Assembly (NCBI RefSeq): GCF_900169275.1
Contig: NZ_FXZC01000001.1
Coordinates: 310,001-374,000, forward strand
Reading direction: 5' to 3'
Origin: Brevibacterium casei CIP 102111
GTDB lineage: Bacteria; Actinomycetota; Actinomycetes; Actinomycetales; Brevibacteriaceae
DNA length: 64,000 nt
Of this stretch, positions 51,487-59,624 are shown piece after piece. Both the position numbers and the translations under genes were made by a program. Below the pieces are notes generated by a model. It ran no database searches and was not told the DNA's origin. It saw only the letters and a list, made by a program, of their open reading frames with translations. How positions within the stretch are numbered: the first letter of the stretch is position 1; every line of letters starts with the position of its first letter.

Positions 51487-53076
51487 ATGAGACTCAAGGA
51501 ATTCCTCCGCATCATGAGGCGCAACATCGCCCTCATCATCATCGCGACCCTCCTCGGCGGAGCGGCCGGGCTCGCCTACGCCCTGCTCAGACCGACGACC
51601 TACACCTCGCAGACGGAGATGTTCGCCTCCGTCTCGACCTCCGGCGACCCGTACCAGATGCAGATGGCGTCGAACTTCATCCTCGAGCGGATCCAGACCT
51701 ACGTCGACATGGCGGGCTCGCGTCCCGTGCTCGAACCGGTCATCGACCGCCTCGGCCTCGACGTCACCCCGGAGGAGCTCGGCTCCCAGGTGTCGGCGTA
51801 CAGCGATCCGCGCACGGTGCTCATCACCGTCGAGGCGACCGCGGCCACCCCGCAGGCGGCCGCTGACCTCTCCGACGCCGTGGCGCAGAGCCTCGTCACC
51901 GTCATCGACGATGTCGAGAACCAGGGCGATGACGCGACAGGGCAGATCCAGCTGCGGGTCTCCAATCCCGCGGTGCCCGCAGGACAGCCCGACGGCCTGC
52001 CGCTGTGGATGTGCATCGGACTCGGGCTGCCCGTCGGCCTCGCCATCGGGCTCGGTCTCGCACTGCTGCGGTCGAACCTCGACGGACGGCTGCGGACGAA
52101 GGAGGACCTCGACCCGATCACCTCGGCGCCGGTGCTCGCAGCGGTCCCGACCGATCCCCGGATCGACGACCATCCTCTGCTCACCGATCTCGGTCTCGAC
52201 AGCACCCGCGGCGAGGCGTTCCGTCGACTGCGGACCAACCTCGGGTTCGCCCAGGTCGACGACACGAACTCCGCGGTGCTCGTCACCTCGGCGAAGGCGC
52301 AGGAGGGCAAGTCGTCGACGAGCGTCAATCTCGCCATCGCACTCGCCCAGGCCGGAAGCAGGGTCGCCCTCGTCGACGTCGATCTCCGACAGCCCACGGT
52401 GGCCGACAAACTCGGCCTCGAGAACTCGGCGGGACTGACCACCGCGCTGCTCGGATCGGCCGACGTCTCCGAGCTCCTCCAGCCGTGGGGGCAGGACGAG
52501 CTCTACGTCCTCACCGCCGGCATGATGCCGCCCAACCCCGCCGAGCTCCTCGACTCCCGCGCCATGGGCACCCTCATCACCCGGCTCAACGGAGAGTTCG
52601 ACTTCGTCGTCCTCGACGGTCCCCCGCTCCTGCCGGTCGCCGATTCCCTCTCACTGTCCAAGCACGTCGGGCGGGTGCTCCTCGTCGCCAGCGTCGGCGA
52701 GGTGAGGCTGAGCGATCTGCAGGAGGCCCTGCGCAGCCTCGAAGTGCTCGACGTCCCCGTCAACATCGTGCTCAACCGGGTGCCGCGATCGGGCACCGAG
52801 GTGAGCGGCTACTACCAGCGCTACTCGAGCCGGTCACAGGAGATTCCGCCCCGGCACCGTCGCGGCAGCGACCCTCGGGTGCCCGAGGCCTCCGAGGAGC
52901 CGGGCGGCACCGACTCCGCCGACGCTGCGGAGGGACCTGCCGATCGACGCGGCTCGGACCCCACCGTCCCGACCGTCTGGCCGCTTCCCGAGGACGCGAC
53001 CGAACCCGGACGGTTCGGCCGCTCCGATGCCCTGACGAGGCGCGAGAGTCTGGCGCAGGGAAGAAGGCTGCCGTGA
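51487..53076 (+). CDS. Polysaccharide co-polymerase/tyrosine autokinase (Wzz-BY kinase)
   Basis: A 529-residue chain-length regulator and kinase. Residues 1-195 are a Wzz domain with two membrane helices (about 15-35 and 170-192); the BY-kinase follows with Walker A SAKAQEGKSSTSVN, Walker A' VALVDVDLRQP and Walker B FVVLDGPPLLP. The C-terminus has few Tyr residues (SGYYQRYSS) followed by a disordered acidic tail, so the usual Tyr cluster is small. ATG 51487 follows GGA by 7 nt. It regulates export and polymerisation of the glycan, reversed by the phosphatase three genes on. Confidence 0.92.
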   Translation: MRLKEFLRIMRRNIALIIIATLLGGAAGLAYALLRPTTYTSQTEMFASVSTSGDPYQMQMASNFILERIQTYVDMAGSRPVLEPVIDRLGLDVTPEELGSQVSAYSDPRTVLITVEATAATPQAAADLSDAVAQSLVTVIDDVENQGDDATGQIQLRVSNPAVPAGQPDGLPLWMCIGLGLPVGLAIGLGLALLRSNLDGRLRTKEDLDPITSAPVLAAVPTDPRIDDHPLLTDLGLDSTRGEAFRRLRTNLGFAQVDDTNSAVLVTSAKAQEGKSSTSVNLAIALAQAGSRVALVDVDLRQPTVADKLGLENSAGLTTALLGSADVSELLQPWGQDELYVLTAGMMPPNPAELLDSRAMGTLITRLNGEFDFVVLDGPPLLPVADSLSLSKHVGRVLLVASVGEVRLSDLQEALRSLEVLDVPVNIVLNRVPRSGTEVSGYYQRYSSRSQEIPPRHRRGSDPRVPEASEEPGGTDSADAAEGPADRRGSDPTVPTVWPLPEDATEPGRFGRSDALTRRESLAQGRRLP

Positions 53077-54140
53077 GGATCGGCCTGCTCGCGAGCGTCG
53101 GGCACATGGTCGACTCGTTCTTCACCGAGATCATCGACACCTGGATCGCCGCAGGACACTCCGTGTCCGTCGCCGCGGGCACACCGACGGCGGACGGGAC
53201 CGGCGTCGTCATCGCCGGTCTCGGGCGACGACCGGGCCCCGGCGCCGTGGCGGCGTGGGCGGGACTGCGCAGGTGGGCTCGGAGTCAGCGCCTCGACGTC
53301 GTCGTGACCAACTCCGCCACGGCCTCGGCGCTGGTGCGCACCGCGCGACTCCCGGTCCCCGTCGTCTACTTCTGCCACGGTCTGCACTGGAACAGCGGCA
53401 CCGCACTGAGCGACCGAGTGTGGCAACAGGTGGAGCAGACCCTGCTGCGCCGCACCGACGGGGTCATCGCCATCAACTCCGACGACCATGCCTGGTTCGG
53501 ACAGCGGTTCGACCCGCAGCGGCTGCTGCGGCTGCCTTCGGGCGTCGGCCTCGACCTCGAGAGGTACCGGGCCGGCGATCCGCAGCAGCGCTTGGGCGAC
53601 GACGATCGCCTCGAACTCGTGTGGATCGGTGAGTTCAGCGAGCGGAAGCGACCGAACCGCGCCCTCGACGTCGTCCTCGCGCTGGAGTCGCTGGGCGTCG
53701 ATGTCCGCCTGCGCATGGTCGGAGACGGCCCGCTGCGGTCGGCCGTCGCCGAGCGGATCCGCCGGCTCGGACTCAGCGGACAGGTCACGGCGGACGGGCC
53801 CGACTCCGTCGTCGATGCGCTCACTCGCAGCCACGGCCTGCTCCACACCTCGGCGTGGGAAGGTCTGCCGCGGGTCATGCTCGAGGCCGTCGCCGTGGGC
53901 CGACGCCCCTACGCCTTCGATGTCAAAGGCGTCCGGGACGTCCCCGAAGCCGTGCTCGCGACCGACGGCGACGTCGCCGGGCTCGCCGCGGCGATCCGCT
54001 CCGACTGGGTCTCGGGGCGGATGACGACACCGCTCGTCTTCGACCGGACACGCCTCGACTACCGGCTCACCGGCGACGCGGTGCGCTCCTTCCTCGAAGG
54101 GCTCACCGACCGACGCACCGCGAGTCAGGGTGTGCGATGA
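53073..54140 (+). CDS. Family 4 glycosyltransferase
   Basis: A 355-residue GT-B enzyme. The N-terminal half has IGLLASVGHMVDSFF and VVYFCHGLHWNSG; the C-terminal half has LVWIGEFSERKRPN, RMVGDGPLRSAV and SAWEGLPRVMLEAVAVGRRP, whose Glu residues contact the nucleotide sugar (EX7E-type motif). It probably adds a sugar to the lipid-linked oligosaccharide. GTG 53073 overlaps the kinase stop (GTGA), so the long upstream open frame is ignored. Confidence 0.9.
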   Translation: MRIGLLASVGHMVDSFFTEIIDTWIAAGHSVSVAAGTPTADGTGVVIAGLGRRPGPGAVAAWAGLRRWARSQRLDVVVTNSATASALVRTARLPVPVVYFCHGLHWNSGTALSDRVWQQVEQTLLRRTDGVIAINSDDHAWFGQRFDPQRLLRLPSGVGLDLERYRAGDPQQRLGDDDRLELVWIGEFSERKRPNRALDVVLALESLGVDVRLRMVGDGPLRSAVAERIRRLGLSGQVTADGPDSVVDALTRSHGLLHTSAWEGLPRVMLEAVAVGRRPYAFDVKGVRDVPEAVLATDGDVAGLAAAIRSDWVSGRMTTPLVFDRTRLDYRLTGDAVRSFLEGLTDRRTASQGVR

Positions 54141-55144
54141 CGACGGTCTCGGTCATCGTCCCCGTCTACAACGGCGCGTCGAATCTGCGCTCGACGGTGG
54201 CGTCGGTGCTCGACCAGCGCTACTGCGGCGTCGAACTCATCATCGTCGATGACGGCTCCACCGATTCCTCGGGAGCGCTCGCCGACGCGCTCGCCGAGGC
54301 GGACCCGCGGATCCGCGTCGTGCACCAGGGGAACCGGGGAGTCTCCGCGGCACGCAACCGCGGGCTCGACGAAGCCGGAGGCGAGTGGATCGTCTTCCTC
54401 GACGCCGACGATCAGCTCGTCGACCCTCTGCTCTTCGACGCCGTCGTCCGCGCCGGCGCCGACGACGCCGACATCGTGTGCTTCGGCTCGAGCGACGATC
54501 CGGCACTCGGTGCGGCGCCGGGGTCCCGCGCCCCCGAATCCCGCCTTCGGGCGAGTCTGTCCGAGAGCAGCGACGTGCGCCTCGATCAGCGCACGGTGGC
54601 GAGGATGATCGCCGATGAGAGTGCGAACGCGGTCTGGGACAAGGCCTACCGACGCACGGTCGTCGATGCGGGAGCCGTCCGCTTCGTCGAGGGCATCAGG
54701 ATGGGCGAGGACCTCCTCTTCAACCTCGCCTGCATCGACCGCGCCGAGGTGGTGCGCACGGTGCCGATCCTCGGCCACTGGTACCGCCGTGAGAGCGCAG
54801 GTTCGGCCACAACCCGGTATCTGCCCGACAAGTTCGCCGATCTCACCGAGGTCGGTCGCCGACTCGAGGAATGGGCGCGGAGCACAGGTTCGGCCGAGAT
54901 CATCGCTGCCGTCGAATTCATCAGGGCCAAGAACGTCTTCTCGTGCATGCGCGACCTCCACCGAGCCGACTGCGAGATCCCCCGCGCGCAGAGACTGGCA
55001 GTCGCCAAGGAGTATCGGGTGCAGGTGCCCTCGGTGAGGGTTCGCGGACTGGGAGCCGGCAGGCGCCTGCTCAGCTCCGCCTACAACCTCCTCGGCTACC
55101 GGACGATGTACCGCGTCACCGGTCTCGTGGGCGGCCTGCGATGA
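54137..55144 (+). CDS. Family 2 glycosyltransferase
   Basis: A 335-residue GT-A enzyme. VSVIVPVYNGASNLRSTVASVLDQRY opens the fold, IIVDDGSTDSSG binds the nucleotide and VFLDADDQLVDP is the DxD region. After the catalytic domain a helical C-terminal part (about 210-335) has no membrane helix. ATG 54137 overlaps the GT4 stop (ATGA). It likely adds a further sugar in the same pathway. Confidence 0.9.
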   Translation: MTTVSVIVPVYNGASNLRSTVASVLDQRYCGVELIIVDDGSTDSSGALADALAEADPRIRVVHQGNRGVSAARNRGLDEAGGEWIVFLDADDQLVDPLLFDAVVRAGADDADIVCFGSSDDPALGAAPGSRAPESRLRASLSESSDVRLDQRTVARMIADESANAVWDKAYRRTVVDAGAVRFVEGIRMGEDLLFNLACIDRAEVVRTVPILGHWYRRESAGSATTRYLPDKFADLTEVGRRLEEWARSTGSAEIIAAVEFIRAKNVFSCMRDLHRADCEIPRAQRLAVAKEYRVQVPSVRVRGLGAGRRLLSSAYNLLGYRTMYRVTGLVGGLR

Positions 55145-55743
55145 CCGGCCGGTGGGAGATCGACGTCGCGCCGTTCCGCATCCTCGTCGTGTGCACGGGC
55201 AACATCTGCCGATCGCCGTTGGCGGAGAACTTCCTCCAGCGGGGTCTCGACGAGATCGCTCCGCTGCAGTTCGCGGTCTCGAGCGCGGGGACGAACGCGA
55301 TGGCCGATGACACGGTGACCCCTGAGATCGCCGGGATCGCCGACCGCCATGGTTTCACCCTCGAGGGGTTCCTGGCCGACCGGCTCGCACCGCGGCACCT
55401 CCGCGACGCCGACCTCGTCCTCACGATGGAGCGGGCCCAGAGGGCGAGGGTCGTGCAGATGATGCCCGGTGCGCTCAGGCGCACATTCACGCTGCGGGAG
55501 TTCGCCCGCATCCTTCCCCTTGTGCCGCCCGAGGACGGATCCTCACCGACCGAGCGCTGGCATTCCGTCGCCGCACTCGCCCAGCGGTACCGTCGGCGGG
55601 CTCCCGGAGACGGGGGCGATGACGACGTCGTCGATCCCATCGGCCGCTCCGAGGCCGTCCACCAGACCATGCTCGATGAGATGCTGCCCGCGATCACCAC
55701 CCTCATCGAGTGGGAACGCCGACTCGGCCGGATCGGAACGTGA
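55141..55743 (+). CDS. Low-molecular-weight protein tyrosine phosphatase
   Basis: A 200-residue phosphatase. The P-loop CTGNICRSP places the nucleophilic Cys at 18 and Arg at 24, and DPIGRSEAVH supplies the general-acid Asp near 165. It is the usual partner of BY-kinases (Wzb type) and would dephosphorylate the upstream kinase. The ATG overlaps the GT2 stop (ATGA). Confidence 0.92.
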   Translation: MTGRWEIDVAPFRILVVCTGNICRSPLAENFLQRGLDEIAPLQFAVSSAGTNAMADDTVTPEIAGIADRHGFTLEGFLADRLAPRHLRDADLVLTMERAQRARVVQMMPGALRRTFTLREFARILPLVPPEDGSSPTERWHSVAALAQRYRRRAPGDGGDDDVVDPIGRSEAVHQTMLDEMLPAITTLIEWERRLGRIGT

Positions 55744-55746
55744 GCG

Positions 55747-56841
55747 ATGTTCCTCCTCTCGTGGTTCGCACTCGTCACTCTGTGGGTCGTCGGATTCTGC
55801 GTCGTCGGCGAGGCGTCGAAGTTCCGGCACTGGAGCAATGCCGTGTTCCCGATCGCCTCACTGGCCACGATCATCGTCCTCGCTGCGGCCCCAGCGAACT
55901 ACGACGTCGTCGACAAGACCCGCTACGCCATCGAGTTCGAGGGGCTGAGCTTCGCCGGACCCCGAGAGGTCTTCTCCAGCACGATGACCGACGGAAGGGA
56001 ACCGGCCTACCTTCTGTTCAATTGGATCATCGGCCGCTTCACCCACGATGCCGACGTCTACTTCCTCGTCACCGCGGCGTTCTGTGCGACGATGCTCGCC
56101 GCAGTCCTCTGGATCGTGCTCGGCTCAGGCTGGCAGACGGCGGTGGTCCTCTGGGTGACGTTCTGCTTCGGCTTCTTCATGGACTATTCGAGCTTCCTCC
56201 TCCGCCAGGGCCTGTCCATCTCGTTCCTCTTCCTCGCCCTGGCACTCGTCCTGCGCAGCGCGAGGGTCGTCTGGGTCGTCCTTGCTCTGGGTGCCGGGGT
56301 GCTCTTCCACTGGTCGGCGATCCCTGCGGCGATCATCATCCTCGTCGTCAGACTGGTGCGCCTGCGCACCGACATCCTCCTCGGAGTCTGGGCGCTCCTG
56401 TCGCTGAGCTATCTCACCGGATTCAACGCGCGCCTGGCCGGACCTCTCGGCTCCAGCATCGAACAGGTCGAGGTCTACGCCAACCCCGACCTCGCCTCGA
56501 CCTACGCCGGTGGCACCAATCGGCTGAACTTCTGGCTCTTCAGCGTCGGCCCGCTGTTCGTCGCGTACGCGGCGCACAAGCGATTCTCCTCCCTGCCCGA
56601 CTGGTATCCGAAGCTCCTCAACGCGTTCATCCTCCTCAACGGGTACTTCCTCGTCATGGGGTTCGTCTTCTTCAGTGATCGCCTTGCGGCCTACTCGTGG
56701 ATGCTCGTCCCCGTTCTCGTGGCGCTTCCGTTCCTGCGGTACGAGCGTCGCGCCGGAGCGGTGCTGCGGGTGGGCCTGCTCGTCGGATTCGTCCTGTGGG
56801 CGCTGTACTTCGGTTCGTTCGACGTGCTGGTCCCGCGCTGA
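55747..56841 (+). CDS. EpsG-family membrane protein, probable polysaccharide polymerase
   Basis: A 364-residue polytopic protein with about ten hydrophobic helices and the EpsG-like features KTRYAIEFEGL, YLLFNWIIGRFTHDADVYFLVTAAFC and FLLRQGLSISFLFLALAL. EpsG proteins are Wzy-like and assemble repeat units outside the membrane. It starts 3 bases after the phosphatase gene and is the last plus-strand gene of the operon, facing the flippase gene across 18 bases. Confidence 0.85.
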   Translation: MFLLSWFALVTLWVVGFCVVGEASKFRHWSNAVFPIASLATIIVLAAAPANYDVVDKTRYAIEFEGLSFAGPREVFSSTMTDGREPAYLLFNWIIGRFTHDADVYFLVTAAFCATMLAAVLWIVLGSGWQTAVVLWVTFCFGFFMDYSSFLLRQGLSISFLFLALALVLRSARVVWVVLALGAGVLFHWSAIPAAIIILVVRLVRLRTDILLGVWALLSLSYLTGFNARLAGPLGSSIEQVEVYANPDLASTYAGGTNRLNFWLFSVGPLFVAYAAHKRFSSLPDWYPKLLNAFILLNGYFLVMGFVFFSDRLAAYSWMLVPVLVALPFLRYERRAGAVLRVGLLVGFVLWALYFGSFDVLVPR

Positions 56842-56859
56842 CCCTGCTCGGTGGCGGGC

Positions 56860-58194
56860 TCAGTGACTGTCGGCAACAGAAGAGCGCCGGACCTCCACGG
56901 ACACAGTCTTCGCCGAGCCCGCAGGAAGCGCCGCCAGGATCAGCTCACCCGCATAGCGGCTCAGGGTTCCGCAGAGGAGGGCGAAGCACCCGGCGTCGAC
57001 GGCTGCGGCCCCGAGTGCACCTGCGGCCCACCCGCTGCCGAGGGCGACCGCCACGGACGCCGCGCCCACCGCTGTCGTCGCCCAATAGCGGTTGAGCACA
57101 AGCAGCGTCGCAGACAGCAGATAGGTGGGCACAGTGATGACTGCCGCGAGTGAGAGCATGCCGACGGCAGGCACCGACAGTGCGAAGTCCTCGCCGTAGA
57201 CGAAGGTCAGCAGCGGGTTGCCAACGAACAGGGCAAGGACGATGAGCGGTGAGAGGACCGCCATGATGGTCAGCCCCCGGATCAGCGCAGTCCGCAGCAG
57301 GGACGGGGTGCGGCATTCGTCGACATGCCGCCGATAGGCAGGCAGCATCACCGTCTCGAGCGACGCGCCCACGAGGTTGGCGAAGACCACGAGGTACGCG
57401 GCGGAGGCGTACCGTCCGACGTCTGCAGCGGTGCCGAAGAGTGCGACGACGGCCAAGGGCGTGTAGGACGTGAGCGCATAGATCCCCTGCATCAGTGACA
57501 GCGGCAGTCCCGCGTAGAGGAGGGCGCGGGTGTCGGCGAGGAGCCTCGTTCCCGCGGTCTGCCCGGGGTCGGCGGGGTCAGCGTGCTCATGCGCGGCTGT
57601 CGACCGTGGTGCCGGTGAGGACAGTCCGAGGCGCACCGTCGCGGCAGTGACGACTGCGGCTGTCGCCGCCACGCCCCACAGGGAGGCGACCACAGATCCG
57701 GACGTGCTCATGACGACGGTGACGACAGCGGCAGAGGCGAGCGCCCCGCCGATGAGGAGAAGCCCGAAGGTCACGAGCCGCTCCGCCCTCTGCAGGCGGG
57801 CGAAGAAGAGGTCCGCGACTGTGTCGCAGACTTTGATCGCGAGCACTGCCGCCGCCATCGCCCAGCCTCCCCCGACGCCGAGGACGAGGAGCACGATGAC
57901 GCCGACGATCGTGGCGATGAACGCGGTGCACATCCGCACCCCGAGGTAGGTGCGCCACCTGACGTGTCGTCGCAGGGTGAGGAAGAGGTTGCGCAGGCCC
58001 AGTTGGGAGAGGATGAAGACCGGGGTCAGGGCGGCGATGAGCGTCGAGTACTGTCCGACCGCCACAGCGCCGTCCTGCCGGGCGAAGAGCCAGACGAGGT
58101 ACCACTGGGCCGCTGCGCTCGCGACGTTGCCGACGGTGACGAGCAGGAGTGAGGCTTTCGGCATGGCAGAGGTTCCCTCGTCGGTCGCGCTCAC
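56860..58194 (-). CDS. Polysaccharide flippase (Wzx/MATE-like)
   Basis: A 444-residue polytopic protein with about 12 hydrophobic segments of the MOP (MVF/Wzx) type: VGQYSTLIAALTPVFILSQLGLRN, PLSLMQGIYALTSYTPLAVVALFGTAADVGRYASAAYLVV and NRYWATTAVGAASVAVALG. It would move lipid-linked repeat units to the outside. I chose GTG 58194, which overlaps the preceding FemAB gene stop (GTGA); ATG 58164 is an alternative start with GAGGG 10 nt upstream. It runs against the EpsG gene. Confidence 0.85.
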   Translation of the reverse strand: MSATDEGTSAMPKASLLLVTVGNVASAAAQWYLVWLFARQDGAVAVGQYSTLIAALTPVFILSQLGLRNLFLTLRRHVRWRTYLGVRMCTAFIATIVGVIVLLVLGVGGGWAMAAAVLAIKVCDTVADLFFARLQRAERLVTFGLLLIGGALASAAVVTVVMSTSGSVVASLWGVAATAAVVTAATVRLGLSSPAPRSTAAHEHADPADPGQTAGTRLLADTRALLYAGLPLSLMQGIYALTSYTPLAVVALFGTAADVGRYASAAYLVVFANLVGASLETVMLPAYRRHVDECRTPSLLRTALIRGLTIMAVLSPLIVLALFVGNPLLTFVYGEDFALSVPAVGMLSLAAVITVPTYLLSATLLVLNRYWATTAVGAASVAVALGSGWAAGALGAAAVDAGCFALLCGTLSRYAGELILAALPAGSAKTVSVEVRRSSVADSH

Positions 58195-59393
58195 GGCAGA
58201 GCCGCGGGCGCTGATTCCCCGGGCCGGGGGATTGCGGGAGACCGCAGTGCACGTGCGAGCGGGCGCGCCTGCAGGCGGGCCCGCAGAGGCAGCAGGCGGA
58301 CGAAGGCACCATAGACGAGCGGCTGCAGAGGGCGGTCCCAGACGCCGAGGCTTTCGTGGGCGTCCGCGCCCATGCCGGCTTTGAAGCGGATGAGGCCGGA
58401 GGCGTGATCGGCCTCGTCGAGGGTGTCCTCGACCCCGCCGAGGTCGAGCAGCTCGGCCCCGTCGGCAAGGGCACGACGGATGATCGTCCAGTAGGCGGCG
58501 TTCGATGCGCGGGTCTCCGGCTTCGCCGCGCTCGTCGCGGCGAGGACGCCCTGGACCCTCCGGCCGATGCGGGCCGTGGCGTTCGCGGCGATCGCAGTCC
58601 CCTCGTGGCGGGCGATGTCGAGGGCGAAGCTGCCGGGGAAGTCCCGGCTCATCGACTCCCAGATGGCATCGATGTGGCTGCGCGGCTGCGGTGAGAACCC
58701 GTTCCGCTCGGCCGTTTCGACGAAGAGGCGGTGGACGTCGGCGAGGTCGTCGCGTCCCCCCGGCGTCACCTCCACCCCCTCCCGCGCCGAGCGGCGGATG
58801 TTCTTCCGCCAGGCCTTCGTCATCTTCGCCTGCACGGCCTCCTCGGTGAGACCCTCGAGGCGGAGGTGGAAGTTCAGGTGCGGCTGGCTGGCGTCCGCCT
58901 CGGCGTCGCCGATGAGCTCCCTCCACCCGCCGTCCCGCAGCGCAGACGCGAGATCGAGTGCGGTCTGGGAGACGTCGTCGGGAGGCAGCTGGGAGAACCG
59001 GGTGGTGCCCGGGTCGGCGAGGCCGGCCCTGACGGTCTCGGCGTCCCACCGCCGCAGGGTGAGGGCGGGGGAGATGCGCAGGCCGAAGACGCGCCGCGCA
59101 CGCAGATGCGCTTCGAGCGCCGAGAGCCGGTCGACGGCATCGGGCGCGGACCAGTCGAGGAGCGGCCCCTGCGGGATGTAGGCGAAGCGCAGGTCGATCC
59201 CGGGCAGCCGGCGGTACCGGATCACCGCGGCGGCGACCGGTTCCCTCCCGGTGTCGAACCAGCCGACGATGTCGTGCTCCCAGTCGCCGCTGCGGACTCG
59301 ACTCCATTCGGAGGTCTGCTGGTAGCTGGCGCCGTCTGAGCGATCGAGGAATCGGCGGAACTCGTCCGGGCGGATCGTGCGAACGGTGTGCAT
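58191..59393 (-). CDS. FemAB-family peptidoglycan bridge-type aminoacyltransferase
   Basis: A 400-residue protein of the FemAB/FemX type. SYQQTSEWSRVR, GWFDTGREPVAAAVIRYRRLPGIDLRFAYIPQGPLLDW and KMTKAWRKNIRRSAREGVEV are typical, and the C-terminal DLGGVEDTLDEADHASGLIRFKAG matches the second GNAT-like domain. These enzymes use aminoacyl-tRNA to add residues to lipid II. In this locus it could modify a lipid-linked precursor; the true substrate is not evident. It overlaps the flippase start and shares its promoter region with the divergent regulator 4. Confidence 0.85.
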   Translation of the reverse strand: MHTVRTIRPDEFRRFLDRSDGASYQQTSEWSRVRSGDWEHDIVGWFDTGREPVAAAVIRYRRLPGIDLRFAYIPQGPLLDWSAPDAVDRLSALEAHLRARRVFGLRISPALTLRRWDAETVRAGLADPGTTRFSQLPPDDVSQTALDLASALRDGGWRELIGDAEADASQPHLNFHLRLEGLTEEAVQAKMTKAWRKNIRRSAREGVEVTPGGRDDLADVHRLFVETAERNGFSPQPRSHIDAIWESMSRDFPGSFALDIARHEGTAIAANATARIGRRVQGVLAATSAAKPETRASNAAYWTIIRRALADGAELLDLGGVEDTLDEADHASGLIRFKAGMGADAHESLGVWDRPLQPLVYGAFVRLLPLRARLQARPLARALRSPAIPRPGESAPAALP

Positions 59394-59624
59394 GGTCCTC
59401 AGCGTACGGTCGGGGGCGAGCCCGCTCTACGCCTCCGACCCTCCCTTTCGCCGACCCGCACAACCCTGACGGCTTCCCGCAGGCTGCCGCGGATCGGCGC
59501 TGCGCGCACGCGTGCCTGCCCCAGAATGATTCCACTGCTTCCGGACCGGCGAAGGATCGGTCCGAAGCCGAGACGGGGGGACGCAGGCCCTCGTCCGCGC
59601 TGTGGATCGGAGAGAGGGACCGTG

